NCBI RefSeq assembly: GCF_003957745.1
Contig: NZ_CP020373.1
Location: 930,001 to 994,000, forward strand
DNA from: Shewanella khirikhana
GTDB lineage: Bacteria; Pseudomonadota; Gammaproteobacteria; Enterobacterales; Shewanellaceae
Direction of reading: 5' to 3'
Length of the DNA stretch: 64,000 nt
The position numbers and the translations under genes were made by a program. Below the pieces are notes generated by a model. That model saw only the letters and a list, made by a program, of their open reading frames with translations. It ran no database searches and was not told the DNA's origin. This document shows positions 51,229-60,626 of this stretch, piece by piece (within the stretch, counting starts at the first letter, position 1; each line of letters opens with the position of its first letter).

Positions 51229-54200
51229 AGCCGCTGACCCTTGAGATGACCGCCTTTGGCCCCTTTGCTGACACCCAAAGGCTGGATTTTACCGCCCTTG
51301 GCGACTGGCCGCTGTTTCTGATTAATGGCCCCACTGGCGCGGGCAAGACCACTATTCTCGATGCCATTTGTTTTGCACTGTATGGCAAGACCACAGGCAA
51401 TGAGCGTGAAGGTACACAGATGCGCTGCGATAGTGCCCCCGACAGCATGCTCACCGAAGTGGTGTTTGAGTTTGGTCTGGCGGATAAGCGCTATCGGGTA
51501 AGGCGAACTCCCGAGCAGCAGCGGGCCAAAAAAAGCGGCGATGGTTACACTGTGCAAAAGAGTGAAGCCTTCCTCGAGCGGCTTGAAGGCGACAGCGCCG
51601 TGCCCATGGCCTCTGCCAAGGTCACCGAGGTGACCGCCGAGATTGAAGATTTGCTCGGGCTTGAAGTTGAGCAGTTTCGTCAGGTGATGGTGCTGCCCCA
51701 GGGGCAGTTTCGAAAGCTGCTGCTGGCCGACTCCAAAGAGCGCGAGGCCATCTTCGGTCAGCTGTTTCAAACCAGCATTTATAAACGTATCGAAGACAGC
51801 CTTAAGCAGCGCGCGCTGGAGCTCAAAGCCAAAGCCCGTGAACTCGAGGCGCGACGAGCTGGCATTCTGGAAACCGCAGGCGCCGAAAGCCTGGATGCGC
51901 TGAATGCCTCCATATCAGCTCTTGCGCCCGAGCTTGCCAGTGCTGCAGACGCCAAACTCGCCGCCGAGACCAAGCTCGCCGCCGCCAAAGCCGGGCGTCA
52001 GGCGGCAGAAGCCAGGCTGCGTGAATTTACCGCCCTGAATGACACCAGGGCGCGGCTCGAGGCCGAAAACGCCAGGGCCGAGTCTATGGCCGCTCTGGGC
52101 ATTCAGCTTGAGCGCGCGACACTTGCCGAGTCCCTTGCTGGTGCATGGCATGCCTGGGATGAGCGCGAAAAAGAGCGTTTAAGTGCTGAAACCGCAGCAG
52201 CGCAAGCCGTTGAAGAGGCAAAACAGGCCGAGGCGGCACTGGCACATGCCAGGGAGGCGGCATCCGCTCTGCCCGAATTGGATGCAAAACGCCAGCAGCT
52301 CAGGGCGGACGCCGAAAGACTGGCTGAGTGGCGCCCAAGAATGAGCAGACTGTCGGCGCTGAGTGAGGCAATTGCCACGCTTGGACAGGGGCTGAGTGCA
52401 CTTGATGCCAATATTGCCCATGTTCGCAGCCAGCTTGGCGATACCCAGAGCCGCATGGCACAGCTTACCCAGCAGCGACGCGACCTGTCGGCGCTGGCAA
52501 GCAGCGCCGGGAGCCTTGAGGCCGCGCTGGTGCAGCAAATCCAGGCGTTTGAGCGTCAGCAGCAATTTATTGAAAAAGAGCGGCAGGCGCACAAGCTTGG
52601 TGCCGAGCTTTCACGGCTTGAGGCTGACGGCCGTCAGGCCAAGGTCAATCAGGAACAGCTGACCCGTGCCCGCGAACTGCTGGAGCTTGCCTGGCATCAG
52701 GGGCAGGCCGCGATTCTGGCGGCAAGGCTTTTACCCGGCGAGCCGTGTTCTGTGTGTGGCAGTCAGGATCACCCAAACCCAGCTCACCATGACGGTATGC
52801 TGCCGGGCGATGATGAACTTGCCGCTGCCAGAGACGCCGAGCAGCAGGCGAGGGAAGTGCTTAGCCGTGCCCGCTCAGATTACAAGGCGCAAAAACAGCG
52901 TCTCGATGCCATGGCGCAGGAACTGACTCAGGACGCCGCAGCGCTGGGTGATGCGCTGGCCACCAGTCTTGAGCAAAAGCAGCACCTCCTTGGGCAAAGC
53001 CGGGAAGCGTGCCAAAACGCCAGGGCGGCCCAGCAATCCTTACAGGCGCTGGACGCTGAACTTGAGCAGCTCGACAGCGCTCAAAAACAGTTGATGGCCA
53101 ACATAGATGAGCTGCAGCGTCAGCGCGAGCAGCAATCCGGTGAACTGCAAAAGGCCAGCGGTGAGAAAGACAGCCTCAGCAGTGCTATTCCCGAGCTGTG
53201 TCAGCGCCTCGGCAGTGAGCAGGCGCTCGATGCTCATCTTGCGATGCTGTCGCAGCAAATCGATGCTATGAGCGCGCAAATAGAGGCGCTGCAAACCCGG
53301 CAAAAAGAGGCCGAAACCCGTCAAACTCAGTGTAATGAGCGCCGGGATGCGTTGAGCCGGGCCCTCAGTGAGGCTGGCAGCCGCCAGGCAGCCGCCAAAG
53401 CACGTTTTGATACCGAGCTTGCGGCCAAGGGCTTTGATGATGTGCAAAGTTTTACTCAGGCACGGATGAGCGCAGATGAGATGAGTGCTGCCAAAAACAG
53501 TATCGCCAACTGGCAGCAGCAGCTCGCGGGGCTCAAAGAGCGCCTCGCCGCTCAGCAGGAAGCCCTTGGCGATGCTCTGCCACCGGATTTGATTGAGCTT
53601 GCCGCTGCTGAAGCCAGCGCCCAGGAGGAGTTCAGTCAATCCAATCAGCGCTGGCAGTCACTCAACGACACCCAGGTAATGTACAGCCGCGCCCGGGCGC
53701 AGCTTGGCAGCGAAGCCGAGGCTGCCGCCAGGCTTGATGCCGACTATGCGCTGATTGGTACCCTGTCTGATGCCGCCAGCGGCCAGACCGGCGGGCGCAT
53801 CAGTTTGCAGCGTTTTGTACTTGGGGTGCTGCTCGATGATGTGCTGATTGAGGCCAGCAATCGTCTGCATCTGATGAGCAAGGGCCGCTACCGGCTTATC
53901 CGCAAAGAAGATAAGGCCAAAGGCAACCGGGCGTCCGGACTGGATCTGGATGTGGAAGATGCCTACACAGGTAAGCTCAGACCTGTGGCAACCCTCAGTG
54001 GCGGCGAGAGCTTTATGGCGGCATTGTCGCTGGCGCTGGGGCTGTCGGATGTGGTGCAGGCCTATGCCGGAGGCATTAAGCTCGACACCCTGTTTATTGA
54101 CGAAGGCTTTGGCAGCCTGGATCAGGACTCTCTGGAGCTTGCCATCAGAACCTTGGTGGACTTACAGTCAGCCGGGCGCATGATTGGAGTGATTTCCCAT

Positions 54201-54287
54201 GTCACCGAGATGAAAGAGCAGATCCAGACCCAGGTGGATATCAGCAAGGGCAACGACGGCAGTAAAATCAGCCTCACGCTTCCCTGA
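51225..54287 (+). CDS. sbcC: Exonuclease SbcCD subunit C
   Basis: Rad50/SMC-like ATPase of 1020 residues, translationally coupled to sbcD. Walker A is INGPTGAGKTT and the Q-loop region LPQGQFRKLLLADSKEREAIFGQLFQT is typical. Two long Ala/Gln/Glu-rich coiled coils flank a zinc hook (GEPCSVCGSQDHP). The C-terminal ABC signature is TLSGGESFMAALSLALGLSDV and Walker B is LDTLFIDEGFGSLD. All functional elements are intact. Confidence 0.97.
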   Translation: MKPLTLEMTAFGPFADTQRLDFTALGDWPLFLINGPTGAGKTTILDAICFALYGKTTGNEREGTQMRCDSAPDSMLTEVVFEFGLADKRYRVRRTPEQQRAKKSGDGYTVQKSEAFLERLEGDSAVPMASAKVTEVTAEIEDLLGLEVEQFRQVMVLPQGQFRKLLLADSKEREAIFGQLFQTSIYKRIEDSLKQRALELKAKARELEARRAGILETAGAESLDALNASISALAPELASAADAKLAAETKLAAAKAGRQAAEARLREFTALNDTRARLEAENARAESMAALGIQLERATLAESLAGAWHAWDEREKERLSAETAAAQAVEEAKQAEAALAHAREAASALPELDAKRQQLRADAERLAEWRPRMSRLSALSEAIATLGQGLSALDANIAHVRSQLGDTQSRMAQLTQQRRDLSALASSAGSLEAALVQQIQAFERQQQFIEKERQAHKLGAELSRLEADGRQAKVNQEQLTRARELLELAWHQGQAAILAARLLPGEPCSVCGSQDHPNPAHHDGMLPGDDELAAARDAEQQAREVLSRARSDYKAQKQRLDAMAQELTQDAAALGDALATSLEQKQHLLGQSREACQNARAAQQSLQALDAELEQLDSAQKQLMANIDELQRQREQQSGELQKASGEKDSLSSAIPELCQRLGSEQALDAHLAMLSQQIDAMSAQIEALQTRQKEAETRQTQCNERRDALSRALSEAGSRQAAAKARFDTELAAKGFDDVQSFTQARMSADEMSAAKNSIANWQQQLAGLKERLAAQQEALGDALPPDLIELAAAEASAQEEFSQSNQRWQSLNDTQVMYSRARAQLGSEAEAAARLDADYALIGTLSDAASGQTGGRISLQRFVLGVLLDDVLIEASNRLHLMSKGRYRLIRKEDKAKGNRASGLDLDVEDAYTGKLRPVATLSGGESFMAALSLALGLSDVVQAYAGGIKLDTLFIDEGFGSLDQDSLELAIRTLVDLQSAGRMIGVISHVTEMKEQIQTQVDISKGNDGSKISLTLP

Positions 54288-54323
54288 CCCCAGGTTGCGG
54301 CTCAGGCGCTGAAAATACCTCCA

Positions 54324-54357
54324 AAGCGGCAGAAATCTTCTGCCGCTTCACATTTTT
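54324..54357 (+). terminator. Probable terminator after sbcC
   Basis: A perfect stem AAGCGGCAGA/TCTGCCGCTT with a short loop is followed by CACATTTTT, so the T-tract starts a few bases late. Confidence 0.65.
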
Positions 54358-54425
54358 CCCCGTTCAGTTTTGTTAATGTTCGCCGAAGTGAAGGGCAGGC
54401 CAGCCGCACCTTTGCCTGAAAAGGC

Positions 54426-54453
54426 TTGTGTCAGGCTGAGTTTTTGGTATAAA
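54426..54453 (+). promoter_or_regulatory. Putative promoter of the M23 endopeptidase gene
   Basis: TTGTGT (54426-54431), 16 bases, TATAAA (54448-54453), about 70 bases before the start codon. Confidence 0.45.
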
Positions 54454-54525
54454 AAGAAGCAATCCCCGCAAAATAGCAGGGTTATATACCAATAAGAACG
54501 ACTGGCAGTACAGGAAATTTCAGGG

Positions 54526-55815
54526 TTGAGTAATCAAATCTCTAATAAAAACAATTTGTTTTTGACACATATTGCCAGTTTACCCAGCTTTCATAAGCGC
54601 GTACTGCTGCTGGGTGGTTTACTGGTTGGTGCTTCCATCATGTGGCCATCGGTTCAACAACCGGTGACAGGCCGCATTCCCATTGCATTGGATATTGAGT
54701 CTTTGCTGCCTCAGGTATCCGATGCGCCGCTGCCGCTTGCGGCCCGCGAATCAGTGGCAGATTTTGATCACCTGATTGTCTCCGGCGATACCCTGAGCGG
54801 ACTCTTTTCCCGCGCCGGTGTGGATCAACAGACCATGTATAAAGTGCTGGAAGCCGATATGAGCATTCTGGCGCTCGATACCCTGATGCCCAATAACCGC
54901 ATCAAATTTTGGCTCGACAGCAACAATGAGCTGCAGAAACTCGAACTTTACTTCAGCCCGGCCCGTCAGGTGGTGTTCAGTCGCTTCGAAGATGGCAGCT
55001 TTAACGTGGATGAAATTGTTGTCGATGGCCTGTGGCAAAACCGCATTGCCAGCGGCGAAATCCGTGGCTCTTTCTATGTCTCGGCCCAGCGTATGGGGTT
55101 GTCTGCCGGTGAAATTGCCAAAATCGAGTCTCTGCTGAAAGAAAAAATGAATTTTTCCCGCGACTTACGTGCGGGTGACACCTTCTCGGTATTGGTAAAC
55201 GATCAGTACGTGGAAGGCGTGGCTACCGGTGCCAGTCAAATCCTCGGTATTCAAATTAAAAGTGGTAAGCGCGAAATCACTGCGTTCCAGCACAGCGACG
55301 GCAACTTTTATGATGCCAAAGGCCACAATCTGGCACGTGCCTTCCAGCGGGTGCCGCTGGAGAAGTCGTTCCGCATGAGCAGTCGCTTCAATCCGGTACG
55401 TAAGCATCCGGTTACCGGCCGTGTATCTCCCCACAATGGCGCCGACTTTGCCACGCCCATTGGTACCCGAGTTGTTGCCCCCGGTGATGGCGTGGTTACC
55501 ATGGTGACCGACCACAAGTTTGCCGGTAAGTACGTGGTGATTGAGCACGGCAACAAGTTCCGCACCCGTTATCTGCACCTCTCCAAAGCCTTGGTGCGTA
55601 AGGGTGACAGAGTCAGCCGCGGTCAGGTGATTGCGCTGTCCGGCAACACCGGTCGCTCCACCGGGCCACACCTGCACTATGAATTCCACGTCAATGGCCG
55701 GCCGGTCGACCCTATGAAGGTGCCGCTGCCAACATCGACCCAACTTAATTCGTCTGAACTGTCTGAGTTTATCTCTATTGTTCGAAGCCGGCAGATGTTG
55801 ATGGACTTGGGCTAA
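54526..55815 (+). CDS. mepM: Murein DD-endopeptidase MepM-like M23 peptidase
   Basis: 429-residue envelope protein that probably cuts peptide cross-links to allow cell-wall growth. An N-terminal anchor (RVLLLGGLLVGASIMWPS) is followed by an OapA/LysM-like region (DHLIVSGDTLSGLFSRAGVDQQTMYKVLEAD), a Csd3-like middle and a C-terminal LytM domain with Zn motifs PHNGADFATPIGT and GPHLHYEFHVNG. The catalytic set looks complete. The start appears to be a TTG at 54526, with AGGA 9 bases upstream; there is no ATG before the membrane anchor. Confidence 0.92.
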   Translation: MSNQISNKNNLFLTHIASLPSFHKRVLLLGGLLVGASIMWPSVQQPVTGRIPIALDIESLLPQVSDAPLPLAARESVADFDHLIVSGDTLSGLFSRAGVDQQTMYKVLEADMSILALDTLMPNNRIKFWLDSNNELQKLELYFSPARQVVFSRFEDGSFNVDEIVVDGLWQNRIASGEIRGSFYVSAQRMGLSAGEIAKIESLLKEKMNFSRDLRAGDTFSVLVNDQYVEGVATGASQILGIQIKSGKREITAFQHSDGNFYDAKGHNLARAFQRVPLEKSFRMSSRFNPVRKHPVTGRVSPHNGADFATPIGTRVVAPGDGVVTMVTDHKFAGKYVVIEHGNKFRTRYLHLSKALVRKGDRVSRGQVIALSGNTGRSTGPHLHYEFHVNGRPVDPMKVPLPTSTQLNSSELSEFISIVRSRQMLMDLG

Positions 55816-55834
55816 TCCCAAGGCAATAGAAACT

Positions 55835-55863
55835 AAAAAAGCGACCCCAGGGTCGCTTTTTTA
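55835..55863 (+). terminator. Intrinsic terminator after mepM
   Basis: AAAAGCGACCC/GGGTCGCTTTT with a two-base loop and a T-tract. Confidence 0.92.
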
Positions 55864-55962
55864 TTGGTGTAATTTACTTAAATCATTACTTAACTATTAC
55901 CTGAGTTGGGTCGCTGCTTTTCTGCCGCGTAACCTGTGCCGCATTTGGCTGTTAGCCTTGCG

Positions 55963-56367
55963 TCAGCCCGCTTTACGCTTGACGAGTTTCAGTGCGCACT
56001 GGCACAGGCCGCCACGTTTGGCCGCGCAGCCGCCGCAGGGTTTGCGTTTCAGTGGTGTCAGTGCAAAGGCCATACTGCCTATGGCCGGGCGCAGGGTTCT
56101 TACGGCAGGCAGGCTGTCGTCGTTGGCACTGTTTGGGAGTGATTTAAGCTGCTTGGCCGCCAGTTGTTTCAGTGTGCGGCGGGTGGCCTTTTTCTCGGCC
56201 TTGTTCTGCGGGGAGGGCTGCTTTGGCAGCGCACTGTGCAGCCTGCCGGCAAGCTCACTGACTTTGGCTTTCTGCGCCTTGTCCTTAATATCACGCTTTT
56301 TCAGCCCCAAAGATTTGCGGGCTGCCTTGCGGCACATTTTTTCCAGGCATTTGTCGGCTTTGGCCAT
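55963..56367 (-). CDS. Lys/Arg-rich protein with cysteine clusters, unknown function
   Basis: 134-residue, very basic protein with no recognised family. Cysteines sit at both ends: DKCLEKMC near the N-terminus and PCGGCAAKRGGLCQC near the C-terminus, the latter a C-x2-C-x7-C-x-C arrangement suited to metal or Fe-S binding. The middle is helical and rich in Lys, Ala and Leu. A strong AGGAG site four bases before the ATG supports expression. A Fur-box-like site lies about 60 bases upstream. There is no signal or membrane span. It might be a small iron-regulated metal-binding or RNA-binding protein; this is inference. Confidence 0.6.
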   Translation of the reverse strand: MAKADKCLEKMCRKAARKSLGLKKRDIKDKAQKAKVSELAGRLHSALPKQPSPQNKAEKKATRRTLKQLAAKQLKSLPNSANDDSLPAVRTLRPAIGSMAFALTPLKRKPCGGCAAKRGGLCQCALKLVKRKAG

Positions 56368-56425
56368 GGGACTCCTGCTGTGGCTTTGACTGCCATAACA
56401 TGGTGACTATGTCTGGCATTCTAAA

Positions 56426-56440
56426 TGAAAATCGTTATCA
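56426..56440 (-). promoter_or_regulatory. Fur-box-like palindrome upstream of the Lys/Cys-rich gene
   Basis: TGAAAATCGTTATCA matches the 7-1-7 Fur consensus TGATAAT-N-ATTATCA at 12 of 14 positions. It sits where a promoter for the minus-strand gene starting at 56367 would be. No Fur regulation has been shown for this gene. Confidence 0.5.
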
Positions 56441-56628
56441 GTCAACTGTCCTGACCACTATTTGCAATGCAGTAGCGGAAGGGGAGTAAGCCCGCTGCTA
56501 CTGCGCCGAGAGACATCAGCGCAAAGACATCAGAACGCAAAGGCATAAGGCTGAATGTACAACAGAGTGCGAAGGCAACAGGGCCTGAAGAGCTGAATGG
56601 GTGAATCCGTGAAGAGAGGGCTGCGGGA

Positions 56629-57132
56629 TCAGCCCGGGAAGGGCGACTGACCGGCGTCGATGGCTGTCAGCAGCAAACGCAAATCAAATTCCAGCTGGTG
56701 ATAATCGCCGTCCATATGGCAGCACAGCTGATAAAAGGCTTTGTTGTGGTCGCGCTCTTTCAGGTGTGCCAGCTCATGGATGACCACCATCCGCAGCAAG
56801 GGCTCGGGGACGGTCTTGAGTCTGGAGCTGATGCGGATTTCCCGTTTGGCCTTAAGCTTACTGCCCTGAACCCGGGAGATGCTGGTGTGCAAGCCAAGGG
56901 CCTGCTGTTTTAAGCTGATTTTGTCGTCGAAACAGACTTTGGCGAGGGGATCGGCGCGCTTGAGGAAGCGATTTTTCAGCGCCTGGGTGTACTCGAACAG
57001 GGCTTTGTCGGTGCGAATACTGTGGTCGGCACGGTAGCGCCGTGCCAACAGTTCGCCAAGCTTACCCGCGTCGAGCAAGGCGGCCACCTGGGCACGCACC
57101 TGCTCGGGATAGTGGGCCAGATATTGGCTCAC
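56629..57132 (-). CDS. YgjP-like metallopeptidase domain protein
   Basis: 167-residue cytoplasmic protein with the zincin motif HELAH in LRMVVIHELAHLKERDHNKAFYQLCCHMDGDY, preceded by RISSRLKTVPEPLL; this arrangement is that of the YgjP/WLM-like family (DUF45). The substrate is unknown. The start is a GTG at 57132 that overlaps the stop of the DUF3010 gene (GTGA), so the two are coupled. The stretch from 56368 to 56628 downstream holds no other gene. Confidence 0.87.
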   Translation of the reverse strand: MSQYLAHYPEQVRAQVAALLDAGKLGELLARRYRADHSIRTDKALFEYTQALKNRFLKRADPLAKVCFDDKISLKQQALGLHTSISRVQGSKLKAKREIRISSRLKTVPEPLLRMVVIHELAHLKERDHNKAFYQLCCHMDGDYHQLEFDLRLLLTAIDAGQSPFPG

Positions 57133-57566
57133 AGCTTGCCGTAGATTTTACCGTTGAGTAAGGCATAGGCCGCTTCGAAAGCGGGTTGCTGGAAACGCTT
57201 GAGTCCCAGCACTTCGAAGTCCACCTGAGGCGGGTTGCGCTTGCACTGCTCACGGATGGCTGTCGGCTTCATCAGTTTCACCGGCAGGCCGCACAGCTGA
57301 ATGGCGGTCTCCAGTTTAAAGCTGATGGCGCTGCCTGCTGCCTTGCCTTTGTGCTCACGCTCAATCAGGGCAATGGCCTCGATTTTGTAGTCTTCCATCA
57401 GCTTGCTGAACGCGAAATGGAACTCAGTCATGGCTTCCTGTTCGCTGGCATTGGAAATGGTGAAGGTGTGCTTACGGCACTCAGGCACGTTGAAGGCTTC
57501 CCGGTCGTAACTTACCAGGCTGATGATGGCTTCTGCGCCTTTAAGCTCTACGCCACATACTCTCAT
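57129..57566 (-). CDS. DUF3010 family protein
   Basis: 145-residue protein matching the DUF3010 family (MRVCGVELKGAEAIISLVSYDREAFNVPECRKHTFTISNASEQEAMTEFHFAF...). The opening GVELKGAEAIISLV and the later ALIEREHKGKAAGSA recall a RNase H-like fold, but the catalytic set is not evident to me. Function is unknown. Members occur in Shewanella and Vibrio relatives. It is translationally linked to the YgjP-like gene. Confidence 0.85.
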   Translation of the reverse strand: MRVCGVELKGAEAIISLVSYDREAFNVPECRKHTFTISNASEQEAMTEFHFAFSKLMEDYKIEAIALIEREHKGKAAGSAISFKLETAIQLCGLPVKLMKPTAIREQCKRNPPQVDFEVLGLKRFQQPAFEAAYALLNGKIYGKL

Positions 57567-57620
57567 TTTTGAACCCTTATTCTCTAAAATCTTTACTGGT
57601 TAATCGCGCTGATTTGGCGC

Positions 57621-58979
57621 TTATTCCGCATCGTCTTCCGGCGCCTCGCTGACGGGCGCTTCGGGTTTGGGCTTTTTGCGGATCATAGGCGCATCGCCTA
57701 CATCCACGCCCGTGATAAAGCGACGATCCCGTGCCTTGGCGGGGCCTTTGGGCTTGGCACTGTCGCTGTGTTTTTTCATCGGTTTGTCACCGGCATCGGC
57801 CTTCTTGGGGCGAACACGCTTGGGTTTAAGGCCGGTGAAGCTGGCCTCAAGGCCGGGCAGGGTGCTGAATTCAAAGGTTTTGCGAAGCAGCAGCTGCACC
57901 TTGAGGAAGTTGTCCCAGTCTTTCGGGCCAACCAGCGATACTGCACTGCCTTTGTTACCGGCGCGGCCTGTGCGGCCAATGCGGTGCACGTATTCTTCGG
58001 CAAATTTGGGCATGTCGAAGTTAACCACCAAAGATACAGTGCCAATGTCCAGTCCGCGGGAGGCCACATCTGTGGTCACCAGAATGCGGCAGTGGCCACG
58101 GCTGAAGCCGTCCATGATCTGGTTGCGCTGGCTTTGGCGCAGCTCACCGGACAGGGCCGCTGTGTTGTGGCCTTTTTCGGCCAGCAAGCTGGCCAGACGC
58201 TCAGTGTCCTGACGGGTGGCGGTAAAAATCATCACTTGGCGGAAATCGTCCTGCTCAAGCAGCTTTTCAAGCAGCGCCTGCTTGTGGTCCAGGTGATCGG
58301 CCAGCAGAATTTTCTGGTCAATATCAGCATGGCCCTGATGCACCGCATCAATGGCAACGTGCTCTGGGTTTTCCAACAGCTCACCCGCCAGTTCCTGCAC
58401 TTCGCCGTGATCCAGAGTGGCCGAGAACATCAGGGTCTGGCGGCGACGGTGGTCGGCAGCTGCATTGATGGCTTTAAGCTGAGGCGCAAAACCCAGGTCA
58501 AGCATACGGTCGGCTTCATCCAGAACCAACAGTTCCAGACCATTCAGGTACAGGTGCTTTTGCGACAGGTGATCGGCAATACGCCCTGGCGTGGCCACAA
58601 TAAAGTGAGGATCCCGAGCCAGCGCCTTGGCCTGGTCATTGAAGTTCTCACCGCCGAGCACACTGATGGCTCGGTATTGGGTGTTGGCAACCAGAAGACG
58701 CAGCTGGGCGTAAACCTGCTGGGCCAGTTCTCGGGTTGGCAGCAAAATCAATACCCTGGGGTCACGCTTCGACAGGGACTTGGTGGAAATCACCCGTTGC
58801 AGCGCCGGCAGCAAAAATGCCAGCGTCTTTCCCGACCCCGTCTTGGATGAGGCCATCAAATCACGGCCGCTCATGGCAACCGGAATGGCCTGACTCTGGA
58901 TGGGAGTAGGCGTCTCAATGCCCATGTGTTTCAGGCTTTGTAAGAGGCGCTTATCGAGGGAAAAATCAGAAAATTGCAA
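57621..58979 (-). CDS. srmB: DEAD-box RNA helicase, SrmB-like
   Basis: 452-residue ATP-dependent RNA helicase, probably for large-subunit ribosome assembly. It has a Q motif (FSDFSLDKRLLQSLKHMGIETPTPIQSQAIP), motif I SSKTGSGKT, motif II VLDEADRMLDLGF, motif III SAT and motif VI HRIGRTGRAG, then a basic tail with Lys/Pro repeats. The start is a TTG at 58979: CCGGAG precedes it at 9 bases and the Q motif begins right after, while the open frame upstream to 59315 is not protein-like. The SrmB versus RhlE assignment is by resemblance. Confidence 0.85.
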   Translation of the reverse strand: MQFSDFSLDKRLLQSLKHMGIETPTPIQSQAIPVAMSGRDLMASSKTGSGKTLAFLLPALQRVISTKSLSKRDPRVLILLPTRELAQQVYAQLRLLVANTQYRAISVLGGENFNDQAKALARDPHFIVATPGRIADHLSQKHLYLNGLELLVLDEADRMLDLGFAPQLKAINAAADHRRRQTLMFSATLDHGEVQELAGELLENPEHVAIDAVHQGHADIDQKILLADHLDHKQALLEKLLEQDDFRQVMIFTATRQDTERLASLLAEKGHNTAALSGELRQSQRNQIMDGFSRGHCRILVTTDVASRGLDIGTVSLVVNFDMPKFAEEYVHRIGRTGRAGNKGSAVSLVGPKDWDNFLKVQLLLRKTFEFSTLPGLEASFTGLKPKRVRPKKADAGDKPMKKHSDSAKPKGPAKARDRRFITGVDVGDAPMIRKKPKPEAPVSEAPEDDAE

Positions 58980-59253
58980 TGGATGGTCTCCGGAAAAATT
59001 CAAGCGGGGAATTATAGCGCCAACGGGGCTTTGGCGCCATGGCAACCTGATGACACTCTCTAAAGCAAGGCAACAGGCGGCATTTGGGGTTGTTTGGTGC
59101 GGCCTGCCTAGCGTGATGGGGTGTCGATATCCGTGATATTCGTCAAAAAAGTGACGCAAGCACTTTATCCAGTGATGCTTTTGACTTATGTTTGAACAAC
59201 CATAAATAAAAAACGACCCGAGACACTCGCTGCGGATGTCTTTGGAGCAATAA

Positions 59254-59427
59254 ATGGATTTTTGGATTGCGCTTGCGATAGTCATTTTCGGCTGGATGAT
59301 CCCGGTGTTACACATTGGTCTGTCCGATGTGATGCCCGCCCGTAAAAAGGGCTGGTGGATTTTGGCCGTTACCTTCTCGTCCTGGTTTGGCTGGCTCGGT
59401 TACCTGGTCAAAGCCCGGAGTTCTTAA
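59254..59427 (+). CDS. Small two-span membrane protein
   Basis: 57-residue protein: MDFWIALAIVIFGWMIPVLH is a first hydrophobic span, a short polar loop (SDVMPARKKG) follows, then WWILAVTFSSWFGWLGYLVKA forms a second, ending ARSS. A GGAG site lies 6 bases before the ATG. The layout recalls small PLDc_N-like or superinfection-immunity-like membrane proteins, but I cannot assign a family. TTGACT near 59188 with an AT-rich -10 could serve as promoter. Confidence 0.65.
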   Translation: MDFWIALAIVIFGWMIPVLHIGLSDVMPARKKGWWILAVTFSSWFGWLGYLVKARSS

Positions 59428-59508
59428 GTTCAAGCGCTGGCACCCGCCGGCGCTTGTCGTTTATAGTCGTTGCCCACCGTTACTTTTCTTATGGATGGAG
59501 AAATGTCC

Positions 59509-60447
59509 ATGACCCAAACCCGCATTGGAATCGCCCTTGGCAGCGGCGCCGCCAAAGGCTGGGCCCATATTGGCGTGCTCAAAGCGCTGAATGAACTCGG
59601 CGTTAAACCCGACCGGGTGGCGGGCTGTTCTATCGGGGCGCTGGTTGGCGCCGCGTATGTCAACGGTCATCTGGATGCGCTTGAGACCTGGGTACGCAGT
59701 TTTTCCAGCTGGGATGTGCTGGGGCTGATGGATTTGAGTTGGCGCCGCGGCGGGCTTATTCGCGGCGAGAAGGTATTCGATGTAATGCAAAGCCACATGG
59801 GGGTGATGGACATCGAAACCATGGCCATGCCCTTTATTGCGGTGGCGACTGATCTCTACAGCGGCCAGGAGATCTGGTTTCGTGAGGGCGATTTGCGCCA
59901 TGCGGTGCGCGCGTCCTGCTCTATGCCGGGGATTTTACCGCCCGTGCGTCAGGGCCATCGCTGGTTGGTGGATGGCGCTGTGGTCAATCCGGTGCCGGTA
60001 TCTGCCTGTCGCGCGTTGGATGTGGATGTGGTGATTGCGGTGGATTTGGATGGTCAGCGTCGCAGCCGCATTCAGGCGTTGCCGGTTGACCTTCGCAGCG
60101 AGGCGATTTCGCCCCAGGAGGAAACCCAGGCGCTGGCCGAGCAAGAGGGCGGTTTTATGGATTTGCTGGCGCGGGGGCGGGATTATGTCGCCAGTTTGTC
60201 GGATAAGTTTTCCCTCGGCAGTCGTGACGACCCCGGGATGCTGGCGGTGATGAGCCAGTCGATGGAAATTGTCCAGCAGCGCCACAAGCGGGCACGACTG
60301 ATGGGCGATCCGCCCGATGTCTGTTTGGTGCCCAAGGTAGCAGACATTGGCACCATGGAGTTTCACCGCGCCGCCGAGGCCATCGATGCCGGATATGCTG
60401 CCGTGATGGCTCAGGCTCATTTGATTGAGGCAAGCCTTGGGCAATAG
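59509..60447 (+). CDS. rssA: Patatin-like phospholipase RssA
   Basis: 312-residue patatin-family protein, close to E. coli RssA (YchK). The nucleophile elbow is GCSIG in DRVAGCSIGALVGAAYV, the oxyanion loop GSGAAKGWAHIGVL, and the catalytic Asp is in VDGAVVNPVPVSACRALD. The sections SSWDVLGLMDLSWRRGGLIRGEKVF and MGDPPDVCLVPKVADIGTMEFHRA are also conserved. Of three nearby in-frame ATGs, 59509 has the best distance (9) from GGAGA. The physiological lipid substrate is not known. Confidence 0.92.
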   Translation: MTQTRIGIALGSGAAKGWAHIGVLKALNELGVKPDRVAGCSIGALVGAAYVNGHLDALETWVRSFSSWDVLGLMDLSWRRGGLIRGEKVFDVMQSHMGVMDIETMAMPFIAVATDLYSGQEIWFREGDLRHAVRASCSMPGILPPVRQGHRWLVDGAVVNPVPVSACRALDVDVVIAVDLDGQRRSRIQALPVDLRSEAISPQEETQALAEQEGGFMDLLARGRDYVASLSDKFSLGSRDDPGMLAVMSQSMEIVQQRHKRARLMGDPPDVCLVPKVADIGTMEFHRAAEAIDAGYAAVMAQAHLIEASLGQ

Positions 60448-60466
60448 CGCCTGACTCCTTACTGCC

Positions 60467-60500
60467 AAAGCCGGTTTTTGAACCGGCTTTTTGCTTTTTT
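60467..60500 (+). terminator. Intrinsic terminator after rssA
   Basis: AAAGCCGGTT/AACCGGCTTT with a four-base loop (TTTG), followed by TTGCTTTTTT. Confidence 0.9.
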
Positions 60501-60626
60501 GAGGGTGGCTTGCGGGTATTTTTTGCTGCTGCGTGCCTGCTGTTTTGCCGTGGGTCAAGGGGCAGATTTTTAAAAGGCTACCTGCCACAGATTTTCAAAA
60601 AGGGGAGATTTATCTTTTTCCCAAAC

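Noticed and set aside
58979..59315. N-terminal extension of the SrmB-like helicase to 59315
   Set aside because: The added 112 residues are unlike any helicase and include the likely promoter (TATAAT near 59013); a TTG with CCGGAG begins exactly at the Q motif.
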